Shown: positions 9,001 through 18,513 of the stretch, in pieces
How the letters are laid out: each line of letters begins with the position of its first letter
How positions within the stretch are numbered: the stretch's first letter is position 1
Source: Alteromonas portus
Lineage (GTDB): Bacteria > Pseudomonadota > Gammaproteobacteria > Enterobacterales > Alteromonadaceae
Assembly (NCBI RefSeq): GCF_005117025.1
Contig: NZ_SWCO01000005.1
Location: 682,001 to 746,000, forward strand
Direction of reading: 5' to 3'
Length of the DNA stretch: 64,000 bases
Notes under the pieces: generated by a model
What the model was told of the DNA's origin: nothing
Seen by the model: only the letters and a program-made list of their open reading frames with translations
The model's database searches: none
Position numbers and translations under genes: made by a program

Positions 9001-11912
9001 AGCTGAACTTCCTGCCTTAAATCAATTTTCGGCTTAAGTTTTCCTAGGGGTAACAACAGCACCAGTGAAACAATAAGCAGCGATAACCCCACGCTTGAAA
9101 GAATAACCTGAGCATTAAGAGAAAGTGGATACACCCAGTTAAACGCATGCCGGTTTACTTGTTGAATAAAAACATAGGCCAAGTACACGCCAAAAGGAAT
9201 GGCGAGCAAGGCTGAAATAAAACAAAGCAGCAGATATTGCGCAAACAGAGAAGCTTTTACTTTAAGCTGACTAACGCCAAGGGCACGTAATACAGATAAC
9301 TGTGCAGCGCTGCCAATTGTTAGTACCGTCAGCGAAACAGCGAAGGCAACGCCCGCCACCAATAGGGTGGTAATGTTAAGGCCGTCGGTTAATATAAAGG
9401 TACGATCAAAGGTCTGCATAGAGGTATTTAACAGCGCTTGTCGGGTATAAAGGGCAATATCGCGGTGTTCCCCTAACTGTGATTTTAGCTGCTGTTCGAG
9501 GATGTTCTTTCTATAGGCGTTTTGTTTGTTGTCGCCTATCACGTTAGCCTCAATAGACGGCTCTGGGTAAATAGCCATTACACCGGAAAAAAGTTGGTCT
9601 CTGATTAGGGGGTTGTTCCGATTAAAAGAGGGAAGAGGCACTAATATTTGCCCGTTCAGGTTACCGTAGTCAGGATAAATCCCCAGAACTTTCCATTGTG
9701 GCGTCGCTGCAAATACGTTTGAGTTCGACGAACTACTTTGTGAGCCTTGTGTTGGGTCAGTAGTTTTCTCTTGCGGCGAGCTATAAGCCTCGCTAGATGG
9801 ATTAACCGCCGAAGAACTTGAATTTGCAGTTTTACGAAGGCGAATATTTTCTATATCTAGCGTGTGTCCTAACTTTGCGTTAAGGGCAAACGCTAATTGC
9901 TGATTGATGAATACCCCTTTCCCTTCTGTAAACTCACGCCACACTGTGTTGAGGTCGTTGTTTATTACATCATCGAGGACAAGCGCCTTTTTACCATTTT
10001 GGTGAACGGGGTAGCTACTGATAGAAACGTAAGTGGGCGGTCTGTTACTGACTTCATGTGTTTCTTCTTGAGCATGTGAGCCAATGACAGCTCCCTCTGC
10101 CTTAAGTAAAGGAGTTAAAACAAGCGGTGGTAACGATTTGGTAGATAACGTTTCAATACGTCTAAGTGGCGCGTCGGTGTACAGATAGAAAGGCGCGTAA
10201 AGCCTTTGCGTTAACCACTGTTCAGTGGCGTCTCTAAAGCTGTCCGTCATGGTATTCATACCAATATTTGCGGTAAGCGCGATAAAGAATGCACAAACGG
10301 CAAGACGGGTTTTACTAGACAGTAAATGCATGTTAGCAATGACGTAGTGAAACACGGGCCACTGTTTTGGTACAAATCTAGTCAGCAGCTTAGACAAAGT
10401 GGGTAACCAAAGAAGTACTAGTGCGCAGCTGGTAAGAAGTAATAATGCAACAAAGAAAAGTGCTGAAGCAGTAGAAGATACGAACTTCTCAGCGATAAAT
10501 AACAGTAGTAGGGCACATAATGAGATAAGACCTACGGCAAATTGACCTAACGCGTTTTCTTTTTTGGCAGGCGCTACGGTTAGGGCATTTGAAAGCTTAA
10601 TGATAGAAACTAACGAAAAAACAACCAGCGATATTAAGGTCGTTGTTAAAGCGAAGCCGAAGGTGAAAAGCAGATTAACGTCTGGGTTAACAAATACAGC
10701 GTTAAACAATGACGTAAACGTACTGTTTATCACAGGTGACAACCATGACGCCGCTTGAAAACCGATGAACATGCCAATTGGAATACTTATTACGCAATAA
10801 ACAAGCAACTCGGTGAATAGGGCAACACTTAAAATTCGCTGAGATATGCCCAGCTGACGTAAACGAATGATATTGGGTAGCCGCGTTCGGTACATCAAGT
10901 TTAGCGCGTTCAGTACTATAAAAAGCGCCACAACGCCCATCAGTCCACTCATTGCCCAAAGATTTAGTCTAAAACTATCTGGCAACGAACCGGTGTCATT
11001 GTCTGTATTACTAGTGGTTTGCTTTACAGGTATTCCAAGTAGGGTTTCTATTTGGCTTAAATGCTGCTGTGATAGCGGTGAAAGTGCAATAAACCCGGAA
11101 AGTGGAACGTAAGCTTTATGTTGCTTTGCTTGATTCTCTTGCGCGCGTTTAGCATTGTCCAGATTAACAGGTAAAACAGGTTTATCATTTCTAATCGTTA
11201 CCCCGCCTCTGTAAAACTCATCAATAGAGATCAAAATTGTATTTTGCGGGGCAAAACTGCTCACATACGCGCTAACCGTTGCAGGCCAATAGGGACTAGG
11301 CGCGGATTTTTTATCGGCTTCATTGAGCGTGTCGTGACAGGTTAGTTTTGCGTTCGTTAAGGGGTGAATAAGCCCATTTACAGCGAAGTCGACCCCAGAA
11401 TTTGAGCGTAATACAATTCCTGCTGACGTCTGGCGGTTTTCCATTTCACTAGATTTCCCCGCATTTTGCGATAAATAGGATAGTGAAACAGCGCTATCGT
11501 TTTGGGCAGGCGCCTCAAAACCTCTCGCTCCAAATGTACTTCCTAAAAGAGGCTGAGTATCAACACCAAGTAATGTGAGAGTTGTTGCTGTGGGCTCGCT
11601 GCCATTGCACGATAGGGTAACGTTTCTTTCAGCTATCGCAACAAGCTGGGTAAAACCCTGCTTGCGAAGCGTGGCATAATCGCTTTGTGTAAAGCGAGCT
11701 CTACTGTCTGCTGGAGTTATGATACTGCCCAAGGTAAGCCCTTGCTTCGACTGTAACAGTTCACCTTGTGTAGCGCCTTCGTTTATCAATAAAACGGTAA
11801 CTAAGCCAGCATTGGCCAGTACAATCGCGGTCATAATGAGCAGAGGCTCCCACGGCCTTTGCTTTGCCATTGCTAGTAAGCTAGAAAGCGTTAACAATAA
11901 AGTGCGTAGCAC
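8997..11912 (-). CDS. FtsX-family ABC transporter permease
   Basis: 971 residues in the layout of large FtsX/MacB-like permeases: an N-terminal transmembrane helix (about 24-44), a long extracytoplasmic part, a central block of several helices (about residues 320-500), a second extracytoplasmic part and a C-terminal set of three helices. The second outer part contains a Ser-rich low-complexity stretch near residue 700. Such permeases usually move lipoproteins, lipids or peptides from the inner membrane rather than importing nutrients. It lies between its ATPase (71-base gap) and the AttH-like lipoprotein (4-base overlap), which marks an operon. Confidence 0.85.
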   Translation of the reverse strand: MLRTLLLTLSSLLAMAKQRPWEPLLIMTAIVLANAGLVTVLLINEGATQGELLQSKQGLTLGSIITPADSRARFTQSDYATLRKQGFTQLVAIAERNVTLSCNGSEPTATTLTLLGVDTQPLLGSTFGARGFEAPAQNDSAVSLSYLSQNAGKSSEMENRQTSAGIVLRSNSGVDFAVNGLIHPLTNAKLTCHDTLNEADKKSAPSPYWPATVSAYVSSFAPQNTILISIDEFYRGGVTIRNDKPVLPVNLDNAKRAQENQAKQHKAYVPLSGFIALSPLSQQHLSQIETLLGIPVKQTTSNTDNDTGSLPDSFRLNLWAMSGLMGVVALFIVLNALNLMYRTRLPNIIRLRQLGISQRILSVALFTELLVYCVISIPIGMFIGFQAASWLSPVINSTFTSLFNAVFVNPDVNLLFTFGFALTTTLISLVVFSLVSIIKLSNALTVAPAKKENALGQFAVGLISLCALLLLFIAEKFVSSTASALFFVALLLLTSCALVLLWLPTLSKLLTRFVPKQWPVFHYVIANMHLLSSKTRLAVCAFFIALTANIGMNTMTDSFRDATEQWLTQRLYAPFYLYTDAPLRRIETLSTKSLPPLVLTPLLKAEGAVIGSHAQEETHEVSNRPPTYVSISSYPVHQNGKKALVLDDVINNDLNTVWREFTEGKGVFINQQLAFALNAKLGHTLDIENIRLRKTANSSSSAVNPSSEAYSSPQEKTTDPTQGSQSSSSNSNVFAATPQWKVLGIYPDYGNLNGQILVPLPSFNRNNPLIRDQLFSGVMAIYPEPSIEANVIGDNKQNAYRKNILEQQLKSQLGEHRDIALYTRQALLNTSMQTFDRTFILTDGLNITTLLVAGVAFAVSLTVLTIGSAAQLSVLRALGVSQLKVKASLFAQYLLLCFISALLAIPFGVYLAYVFIQQVNRHAFNWVYPLSLNAQVILSSVGLSLLIVSLVLLLPLGKLKPKIDLRQEVQL

Positions 11913-11983
11913 GTTATCTTCCTACTTGATGTTTTCGATGTGTTTTTCACAAGGCTCATATCACTAACGTCTTTCACCTGTAA

Positions 11984-12706
11984 TTAGCTTGCTGCTATTG
12001 GTGAAGACAAGGTTTGCTCTGGACTTTCACAATTCACACTCTCTAATACCCCTTTGTGTAGCCGCAAAGCGGCGTCTGCTTTTACCGCGACGTCTTGGCT
12101 ATGAGTAACCACAACAAGAGAAGTGTTGGCCTCTTTACAGGTTTTAAAGAGTAAGTCAGACACGGTTTCGCTGGTGGTCTCGTCTAAATTGCCGGTGGGC
12201 TCGTCGGCCAAGATAAGCGAGGGGCGATGTACAAGTGCTCTAGCAATGGCACAGCGCTGCTGTTCACCGCCAGATAACTGACTTAGGGGCTTTTGCGCTA
12301 GGGGTAATATCCCAAGCTGCTCCATTAACGCTAATTGGTAGTCGTTATCTACATTACCTTTTAGCCTTGCAGTAAAGGCAATGTTGTCCCACGCATTAAA
12401 ACAGTCGAATAAATTGAAGCTTTGAAACACAATACCTAAATGCTGTTTGCGAAAATTGTCGATATCCCTCGCTTTAAATGTGTTATCGAGTTTGCTGTTG
12501 CTGGCAATCGACAATCCATTTACCGCAATATCTCCACCGTCGGGCGTCTCAAACCCAGCAATAAGCGACAGCAAGGTAGATTTACCGCAGCCAGAAGCCC
12601 CCTGAATACTCACCGATTCACCTGCCTTTACAGTAAGGTTAAGGTTGTTGATGAGCGGAGCCCCTGTCTGTGAAAAAGATTTCTTTAAGTCTTTTATTGT
12701 CAGCAT
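11984..12706 (-). CDS. ABC transporter ATP-binding protein (LolD/MacB type)
   Basis: Energy-coupling subunit for the FtsX permease. Walker [11 protein letters not shown]-loop in VFQSFNLF, signature LSGGEQQR, Walker [14 protein letters not shown] and switch His in VVTHSQ are all intact. The reading frame extends to a GTG at 12763, but ABC proteins of this class begin near [11 protein letters not shown], which fits the ATG at 12706 (240 residues). Cytoplasmic, acting at the inner membrane. First gene of the three-gene operon, so the operon promoter should lie in 12707-13000, where heptamer repeats occur. Confidence 0.92.
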   Translation of the reverse strand: MLTIKDLKKSFSQTGAPLINNLNLTVKAGESVSIQGASGCGKSTLLSLIAGFETPDGGDIAVNGLSIASNSKLDNTFKARDIDNFRKQHLGIVFQSFNLFDCFNAWDNIAFTARLKGNVDNDYQLALMEQLGILPLAQKPLSQLSGGEQQRCAIARALVHRPSLILADEPTGNLDETTSETVSDLLFKTCKEANTSLVVVTHSQDVAVKADAALRLHKGVLESVNCESPEQTLSSPIAAS

Positions 12707-12764
12707 AGTTTGCCGTTTTGTTGTGAGCCGTTTTCTTGTGAACACGAAGGAGCGAGAACGCACG

Positions 12765-12792
12765 CAATACGCTATACGTTATACGCAATACG
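12765..12792. repeat. four tandem heptamers upstream of the ABC ATPase
   Basis: CAATACG, CTATACG, TTATACG and CAATACG follow each other without gaps (consensus YWATACG), 59-87 bases upstream of the ATPase start. Two imperfect further copies, GTATACG and TAATACC, are at 12884-12897. Could be regulator sites or simple repeat drift. Confidence 0.6.
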
Positions 12793-13028
12793 CAGCGCTT
12801 ATGGCGTAATGCTAGAGGTGCTATGCGCGCTTTAAATTAGCGCCTACATGTTCTAATAGAACGGGTTATTTTTATATTTGAGAGTATACGTAATACCCAC
12901 GCTTTTTGGTTAAAAGCGGTGCAAAAATTTGATGGGCTGATACTCTTATGCGTCTAAGGGATTGCTTTGGTGGCTTAGGATAATAGATATGTAACAGCCT
13001 TAATTGTGGGGAAGGGCATGTTAAATAC

Positions 13029-13050
13029 AAAAAGGGGCGTTAAGCCCCTT
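13029..13050 (-). terminator. terminator of the VC0807-like gene
   Basis: AAGGGGC (13032-13038) and GCCCCTT (13044-13050) form a 7-bp stem with a 5-base loop; on the minus strand the stem runs into T residues (complement of the A tract 13029-13033). Confidence 0.8.
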
Positions 13051-13063
13051 ATCAACTGTCTTT

Positions 13064-13765
13064 TTACTGATTAATAAAGTTATCGAGTTCTTCGCCAGTA
13101 ATTTTTTTGATTTGAGCAAACAAATACCAGAGCGCTGCAATAAGCAAAATCATGCTCGGGATCACAATAACTGGGTAGCTAAGCGCAGTCATTCGGCCAA
13201 GTTCTTCAGTGTAGGCCGTTGTGCCAGGCTCACTGACCAATATCATTTTTGCCAAGATATAATTTAGTGCAGAAGAGAGGAAAAACGAACTGGCTACAAT
13301 ATAAGAACTCACCGCAACTTTCTTTTTAAATTCTGGTTGCTTGCCTTTCGCATCAAGAACTTGGTTTAGGTGAGGCCAGTTTATGATCTGGTCGTTCAAA
13401 ATAAGCATTTTGACCAAGGGTTTATTAGAGTACTGGGTGACCAGTACTGCGATACCGATAATGCCCGGAATAGCGGCTTCTTTTATCGCAATATACTCGG
13501 CAGGCAGTTTAAGTAAGCTAAACCCACCAGTAAGTAGTACGCTTATAATACCTAAAATGGAAAAGCCATTGACCTTTCCCGACTCTTTTAAATCCCAAAG
13601 GCCATAACCAATAGGAAAGCTGAGTGCCGCCACAATGCTCCACGCAGGGCCTAGGTAATCTTCTGAACTTGCATAGCTCATTAGCACCACAGGAATAACA
13701 ATGTTAAACGCGAGGTTGCCGAAAAAGCCTTGGTTCTTTTGTGTAGGTTCTTGTACTGCTGACAT
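13064..13765 (-). CDS. VC0807-like integral membrane protein
   Basis: 233 residues with about six hydrophobic helices separated by short loops and a charged cytoplasmic C-terminus (KKITGEELDNF). It resembles the small VC0807 group of inner-membrane proteins, distantly like septation protein A, recognised from motifs such as PIGYGLWDL and the NKPLVKML region. Function is unknown. It has its own terminator, and 46 bases separate it from the rhomboid gene upstream on the same strand, so read-through from the yjf-like operon is possible but not shown. Confidence 0.6.
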   Translation of the reverse strand: MSAVQEPTQKNQGFFGNLAFNIVIPVVLMSYASSEDYLGPAWSIVAALSFPIGYGLWDLKESGKVNGFSILGIISVLLTGGFSLLKLPAEYIAIKEAAIPGIIGIAVLVTQYSNKPLVKMLILNDQIINWPHLNQVLDAKGKQPEFKKKVAVSSYIVASSFFLSSALNYILAKMILVSEPGTTAYTEELGRMTALSYPVIVIPSMILLIAALWYLFAQIKKITGEELDNFINQ

Positions 13766-13811
13766 ATCTAACTAAAACGTCTTATCTTGAGGCTAATTAT
13801 ACGTAAACTAA

Positions 13812-14351
13812 TTAGCGTGCCCAGTGCCATGCGGCAAATAAGCCACCAATAAAGCCAAACAGATGATATTCAAAGGAAATAAATTTGGATGTGGGAAGCA
13901 CACCAACCAGCATTCCTCCGTATAGCGCCGCAACTACAAGTGAAATAAGTAAATACCGCACTTTGTTACTTCTAAAACCTGCTAATACAAGGAAACCAAA
14001 ATAGCCATATACCATGCCGCTCGCGCCAATATGCGTAGCGCTTCTACCGAATAGCCACACGCCTAAACCACCAATAAGCAGTGCGCTTAGCGTAGCGATG
14101 AGAAACGTGCGTTTTCCCCACTGCATAGTAAGCCACATGAACAGCAAAAGAGGCACCAAGTTAGCCATTAAATGGGTGGGTGTACCGTGAAGGAACGGGG
14201 CTGTGAATATATATGGCAAGGTTGACAGGGTGCGAGGCACTACACCAAACTGATTAAGTGCATTGCCGGTAAGTAAGTTTGCTACTTCTATTACGATTAA
14301 TAGTGCACCTAACGTTAGCAGAACGCGAATTTGAAAAGAAAGCGGCTTCAT
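13812..14351 (-). CDS. rhomboid-family intramembrane serine protease
   Basis: 179 residues with about six membrane helices. Catalytic features are in place: HLMAN (His60-x-x-x-Asn64, oxyanion side), GASG with nucleophile Ser111, and His163 in EYHLFGF completing the dyad. Rhomboids cut transmembrane segments of other membrane proteins. It is last in the yjf-like cluster, 21 bases after the ATP-grasp gene, so a substrate among the membrane or PspA-linked products is conceivable but unproved. An AT-rich inverted repeat (13792-13816) overlaps its stop codon. Confidence 0.88.
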   Translation of the reverse strand: MKPLSFQIRVLLTLGALLIVIEVANLLTGNALNQFGVVPRTLSTLPYIFTAPFLHGTPTHLMANLVPLLLFMWLTMQWGKRTFLIATLSALLIGGLGVWLFGRSATHIGASGMVYGYFGFLVLAGFRSNKVRYLLISLVVAALYGGMLVGVLPTSKFISFEYHLFGFIGGLFAAWHWAR

Positions 14352-14372
14352 AAAAAGGCCCCCTTAAATAAA

Positions 14373-15539
14373 TTACAAAATAATATGGGGAAGGTAGCGA
14401 GAGAGATCTTGGGTAATAGCAGATGCATCTTCCCTTACTGAAATACCTGCGGGCATGTCATCCACCAACCAACTACCAATAAGTGTATGGTTACCTTCAA
14501 AAACGGGTAAAGGTTCAAACGCTTGAACAATATAGCCTTCTTCGCCGTAAGGACCATCGCTAAGCTTATTCTCAATTCCACCTTCAATGATAGAAACATT
14601 CGCGCCTTCCCTAGAAAACAGAGGCTTTTTAATCCACTTTCCTGATAGTGTGTTTGTGTTTATTTCGTCTGAAAAATAAGCGGGAAGCAGGTTCGGGTGG
14701 CCTTTAAATTTCTTCCAAAGCTGAGGAAGCAAGGCTTTATTGGAAATTATCGATTTCCATGGGGGCTCTATCCAATTAACCTGGGCATCTTCTAACACGT
14801 CGCCAAATTCTTCGCGCAGCATAAATTCCCAAGGATAAAGCTTGAAGCAGTCTGTAATTGGCGCGTCTTGAAGATCGGTAAAAACGCCTGTGTCCGCTAA
14901 CCCAATGTCTTCAATAAAAACGAAGTCAGCTAAAAGCCCGGCCTCTGTAGCGCAGTCTTGTAGGTACTGTACTGTTCCGCGGTCTTCTACGGTATCTTTA
15001 CAACACGCCATGTGCAGTTGATTAATGTTGTAGTGCAATGCTATTTCGCGAAAGCGATGAACTAGTTTTTCTTGCAAGCTATTGAACTGATCAGCGTGCA
15101 GGGCTAGTTTGCCGGCATCCACATTTTGTGAAAGCCACAGCCATTGCCAGAACCCAGATTCATACAAGCTGGTGGGCGTATCTGCATTGTTTTCTAGCAG
15201 CTTAGCTGGCCCTTTGCCACTATAGACAAGGTCAAGGCGTGAATACAAACTGGGGGCTCTTTCCTGCCAGCTGTTTCTTACTAAGTCCCAATGTTGCTCT
15301 GGGATCCGAAAACGAGTAAGTAATTCCTCACTATTAACCACATCTTCGGTCACTGCCAAGCACATTTGATGTAGCTCGGCTGTGGGGTCTTCAATATCGT
15401 TTTCAATTTGCGCTAGCGTGAATTGGTAGTAGGCACTTTCATCCCAATAAGGCTCGCCATACATGGTGTGGAAATGAAAACCAAACTCGTTAGCCAACTG
15501 CTGCCAGCCCTTGCGAGGCTGGCAAGGCATTCTAAACAT
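14373..15539 (-). CDS. yjfC: glutathionylspermidine-synthase-like ATP-grasp ligase (YjfC/YgiC type)
   Basis: 388 residues matching the C-terminal synthetase half of glutathionylspermidine synthase, without the amidase domain. Seen: the N-terminal [11 protein letters not shown], the nucleotide-binding [18 protein letters not shown], and the ATP-grasp stretch with [16 protein letters not shown]. Such proteins are predicted to form an amide or peptide bond using ATP; the true substrate is not known, and glutathionylspermidine need not be the product. It starts 2 bases after the DUF1190 gene, in the same order as E. coli yjfM-yjfC. Confidence 0.85.
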   Translation of the reverse strand: MFRMPCQPRKGWQQLANEFGFHFHTMYGEPYWDESAYYQFTLAQIENDIEDPTAELHQMCLAVTEDVVNSEELLTRFRIPEQHWDLVRNSWQERAPSLYSRLDLVYSGKGPAKLLENNADTPTSLYESGFWQWLWLSQNVDAGKLALHADQFNSLQEKLVHRFREIALHYNINQLHMACCKDTVEDRGTVQYLQDCATEAGLLADFVFIEDIGLADTGVFTDLQDAPITDCFKLYPWEFMLREEFGDVLEDAQVNWIEPPWKSIISNKALLPQLWKKFKGHPNLLPAYFSDEINTNTLSGKWIKKPLFSREGANVSIIEGGIENKLSDGPYGEEGYIVQAFEPLPVFEGNHTLIGSWLVDDMPAGISVREDASAITQDLSRYLPHIIL

Positions 15540-15541
15540 AG

Positions 15542-16210
15542 TTATCCGCCCCAGCCGCCTTTACGGCTGCTGCTACCCCAAGACGATTTTGCACGAACGC
15601 TGCTACCAAACCCGCCTCGTTTCATTGTGCGGTTCACGGTAGGCTTAGGCTTATAAACGTCTTTGTTTACGCGATATTTTCTTTTGCGAATGTCGCCGTC
15701 GAACACATAGCCGTCTGCCGTTATCCAGCGTGAACGAAACGGTGAATTATATGAATAGGAAGTATATAAGGGCTGTGAGTAATAGCGATTTGGCGATAGC
15801 AGAGAGCTCACCATGTAGCCTGCCATGAATGGCATGAAAAAGCTGCCGCTACTATTATTCACATATTGGCACTGGTTAGGGCCAAATTCATGTTCGCAGT
15901 CGTACTCAGAGCTAAAGCGCGGACTGGTGCGCATGGCCTCGTCGACCGCTGTCTGGTAGGCAGCTTCGCAGCGCTCTACTGCATCAGGAAAATCCTGTTT
16001 ACAGTCTTCTAGCGAGGTGTAAATGGTGGCGTCTTCTTTTTCGCCGCCACAACCACTTAAAATAACGCTGGCCACACCTAATGCTAAAGGCTTCACGCAA
16101 AAACCTTTGCGCATGCGACTAAGGTCAATATGTTTGGTGCGTTTCAATGCGGGCTTCTCACCTTGCACGCTATCAATAACATCAAGCAGAGTATTTCGTT
16201 TATCAGTCAT
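15542..16210 (-). CDS. yjfM: DUF1190 (YjfM/YgiB-like) protein
   Basis: 222 residues. A hydrophobic stretch ends in LSGC (Cys54), a probable lipobox, but it is preceded by about 35 polar residues; an internal ATG at 16114 would give a normal-length lipoprotein signal, so the true start is open. The family core is clear: ASP-rich [32 protein letters not shown] and a Gly/Ser-rich end with RGGFGSS and GGWGG. Function unknown. Its constant companion is the ATP-grasp ligase, which suggests that this protein or its Gly-rich tail could be the ligase's target (inference). Confidence 0.82.
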   Translation of the reverse strand: MTDKRNTLLDVIDSVQGEKPALKRTKHIDLSRMRKGFCVKPLALGVASVILSGCGGEKEDATIYTSLEDCKQDFPDAVERCEAAYQTAVDEAMRTSPRFSSEYDCEHEFGPNQCQYVNNSSGSFFMPFMAGYMVSSLLSPNRYYSQPLYTSYSYNSPFRSRWITADGYVFDGDIRKRKYRVNKDVYKPKPTVNRTMKRGGFGSSVRAKSSWGSSSRKGGWGG

Positions 16211-16220
16211 CGCTGCCCCC

Positions 16221-16637
16221 TTAATAGGTCATGCAAGCGGCATTGAGTAAGCCTACGGCAATAGACATGCTAGCAAGCATTACACCCGCAGAAACTTCGT
16301 TATTGTTTATGCGCTCGGCGATTTTCGGCATAAAGCTGAAGCGCAAAATGGCAAACGCTAGGGATTGTGCAATCACAGCTACCAACGCCCAAATAGCAAA
16401 ATCTACTACAGCGACAGAGTTTGAGGCTGCGCTTCCCAGGGCAATAGCAAAACCGATAATAGCACCACCAAAGCCGATGGCAGCGGCGACGTTTTTCTCT
16501 TCTTTTACCAGCTTCCATTCATCGTGAGGTGTAACCAAGGCGTACACCAACTTGAAGATAAACAAAAAAACAATCGACAAGCCGAAGTAAAGCGCAAAGT
16601 TGTCCAGGCCAGCCAAAGATTGCATGATCGTATCCAT
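16221..16637 (-). CDS. yjfL: DUF350 membrane protein (YjfL-like)
   Basis: 138 residues, four hydrophobic helices in two related pairs, as in the DUF350 family of inner-membrane proteins. The charged loop around TPHDEWKLVKEEKNVAAAIG is typical. Function unknown; members occur with PspA-like and ATP-grasp genes. It is 10 bases upstream of the DUF1190 gene and 16 bases downstream of the DUF2491 gene, so co-transcription is very likely. Confidence 0.85.
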   Translation of the reverse strand: MDTIMQSLAGLDNFALYFGLSIVFLFIFKLVYALVTPHDEWKLVKEEKNVAAAIGFGGAIIGFAIALGSAASNSVAVVDFAIWALVAVIAQSLAFAILRFSFMPKIAERINNNEVSAGVMLASMSIAVGLLNAACMTY

Positions 16638-16653
16638 AGTTATTCCCTTTTTA

Positions 16654-17298
16654 TTAACCGTTTATAGTAATATCTGCAGGTTCAACATCAAACCCCGTTG
16701 AAATCACCAAACATCTATCTAAATTATTACCTACTTGCTTTTCTTCACCCACAACAAGCAGGGTTTCAACTCTGTCATTACTGATAGGGCGTTCGTACAG
16801 CATCATAAACTGATCAGTGGTACTCACATCACCATCTTCTTCATAGGTAGTTTCAGTGACGGCAACAGGCGGTGACTCATCGCCCACTGCACCCCACACG
16901 CGGGTATAGACCTTGCCGTCAAGCTCATAGGTGGGCTGGCTGATAACGTTTTTCAAGCATTCGTTCCACTGAGCAGTATTACCGATGGTTTTTGTTTCGT
17001 AAAAATGCCACAGCTTAACATCGGTAATATGATTCTCAGACAAGCCGCCGTCGGTGACCACCTGTAAAAACCCATCGTCGTCGGTGTAAAAGCGAAGCAG
17101 AGTGCCACCTGTATCTAAGGGCGCTTCTCCTACCGCTTGAATTAATTGAGAACGGGCTGCGCCTTCAATAGTGAGCTCCGGTTCTAATAGCGAAAGTTTC
17201 AAGTTATCTAACTCGAAAGAGCCACCTAAATAAAGCCCCATTATTTCTGGCGACTTAGGTTTTTTAGGTTCTGATTTTTTAAATAGTTTACTAAACAT
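16654..17298 (-). CDS. yjfK: DUF2491 protein (YjfK-like)
   Basis: 214 residues, soluble, beginning with a short basic segment (MFSKLFKKSEPKKPKSPE) that could contact the membrane. The body (GAARSQLIQAVGEAPLDTGG, LLRFYTDDDGFLQVV, YERPIS) fits the DUF2491 family seen only in this gene neighbourhood. No enzyme motif is visible. It follows the channel gene by 11 bases and precedes DUF350 by 16. Confidence 0.8.
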   Translation of the reverse strand: MFSKLFKKSEPKKPKSPEIMGLYLGGSFELDNLKLSLLEPELTIEGAARSQLIQAVGEAPLDTGGTLLRFYTDDDGFLQVVTDGGLSENHITDVKLWHFYETKTIGNTAQWNECLKNVISQPTYELDGKVYTRVWGAVGDESPPVAVTETTYEEDGDVSTTDQFMMLYERPISNDRVETLLVVGEEKQVGNNLDRCLVISTGFDVEPADITING

Positions 17299-17309
17299 GT
17301 TTACGCCTC

Positions 17310-18365
17310 TTAATCAGCGTCCAGAGAAGACCAGTTAATTGCATTAATGCGGCGCTCAGCAATATAAAACAAGGTGTCTCCCGGGTTTAATGTAACGTCC
17401 AACGGTGGGTTTACCACCATTTCTTTCACAAGACCATTTGGCGCATAACCAATAAAGATGGCATCGTGTTTACGTTTCAAATTAATAAATAACTTAGCAA
17501 CAGAAATGGCGTGGCTACTTTCTGGTATTTTTACTGAAAACTGCGCCTGACCTTCATCAATACTTAGTAAGTCGTGATGAAGCATGCTAGAACCAGGATC
17601 AAAAGCGGCTTTAACTAACATTTCTATTGCCACGCTCGGTGTACACTCCACTTTAGGGCAGTGATCTTGAAGTAAGCTGACTAGGCTATCATCATCAAAA
17701 TAAGCCACCTGATGTGCATCAGGATTACGCTTAGTACAATACAGCGCGGTAGTCATGGTGACATCGTCTTGTGGGTTATCGATAAGAATAGTTCGGGCGC
17801 TGGACACGCAAGCGCGATCCATATCTTCGTCTTTGTTAAACGAATCTACCTTCACGAACTCAATCACGCCAGGCATGGGATTAGTGATATCAGCCTTCAC
17901 GCACAGTACAATATCGGGGCGCTCTGGCATGGCATCGCGTTCTTGCAGTATTAAATCAAGCAGCAGCATAGTACGCTGCTCATTCCACCCAATTACCAAG
18001 ATATGCTCATTTAGCATCAAGCTGTTCATACCCAACAATCCTTTCTTCCACGTTAATGAAACCCAAGCTGCAATCCGGCCAATTACCATGGCGAAGATAC
18101 TCAAACCAAGCGGTATGACGTAAAGCGCTACAACCAGTTTTCCCGCTGGCGTTACGGGAGATAAATCACCATAGCCCACTGTAGAGGCGGTGACCGCCAG
18201 CCAGTAAACAAAGTCTGCGTTGGTAATTAAATCGTGCTCGTCTGCAGCGTATAGCAGCCAATAACTTGTTACTGCGTAAAAGGCGGTGGCACCGACAATG
18301 GTGTACCAACGTGATTCTGCAAAATATTGCAGCATTATTTTTCGCAGTTTTATCCATGGAGACAT
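17310..18365 (-). CDS. K+ channel with TrkA-N-like cytoplasmic domain
   Basis: 351 residues. Two membrane helices (about 22-40 and 76-98) flank a pore loop with selectivity filter TVGYGD (62-67), the hallmark of potassium channels. The cytoplasmic part begins LGMNSLMLNEHILVIGWNEQ, a Rossmann-like RCK/TrkA-N start, and ends with a TrkA-C-like domain. Its presence inside the yjf-like cluster (not in the E. coli operon) suggests ion flux is part of this envelope response. A bidirectional terminator separates it from the upstream pspA-like gene, so it may have its own promoter. Confidence 0.9.
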   Translation of the reverse strand: MSPWIKLRKIMLQYFAESRWYTIVGATAFYAVTSYWLLYAADEHDLITNADFVYWLAVTASTVGYGDLSPVTPAGKLVVALYVIPLGLSIFAMVIGRIAAWVSLTWKKGLLGMNSLMLNEHILVIGWNEQRTMLLLDLILQERDAMPERPDIVLCVKADITNPMPGVIEFVKVDSFNKDEDMDRACVSSARTILIDNPQDDVTMTTALYCTKRNPDAHQVAYFDDDSLVSLLQDHCPKVECTPSVAIEMLVKAAFDPGSSMLHHDLLSIDEGQAQFSVKIPESSHAISVAKLFINLKRKHDAIFIGYAPNGLVKEMVVNPPLDVTLNPGDTLFYIAERRINAINWSSLDAD

Positions 18366-18479
18366 AAAAGAAACAGCCCTTGTTATGCGTGCCCTTACTC
18401 TGCCTTGAAGTACTTGATTTGTCTAGGTTAGCGCTTTGCTTAACAGTAATTTACGCAGGAAATTATTGTAACAAGAATT

Positions 18480-18508
18480 AAAAATGGGAGCGCGTAGCTC
18501 CCATTTTT
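18480..18508. terminator. bidirectional terminator between pspA-like and channel genes
   Basis: ATGGGAGC (18484-18491) and GCTCCCAT (18497-18504) form a stem with a 5-base loop, flanked by A5 on the left and T5 on the right. It can stop transcription in either direction; on the minus strand it would end or attenuate messages from the DUF2170-pspA pair before the channel gene. Confidence 0.85.
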
Positions 18509-18513
18509 CTAAC

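Larger units (their letters stand above)
12707..13063. other. intergenic region upstream of the ABC operon
   Basis: About 355 bases between the ABC ATPase and the VC0807-like gene, both on the minus strand. It holds the terminator of the latter (13029-13050), the heptamer array at 12765-12792 and two weaker heptamers at 12884-12897. No further gene is visible. Confidence 0.6.

Noticed and set aside
13792..13816. AT-rich inverted repeat at the rhomboid stop codon
   Set aside because: GCTAATTA/TAATTAGC is AT-rich with a 9-base loop and no T tract, so it is weak as a terminator.
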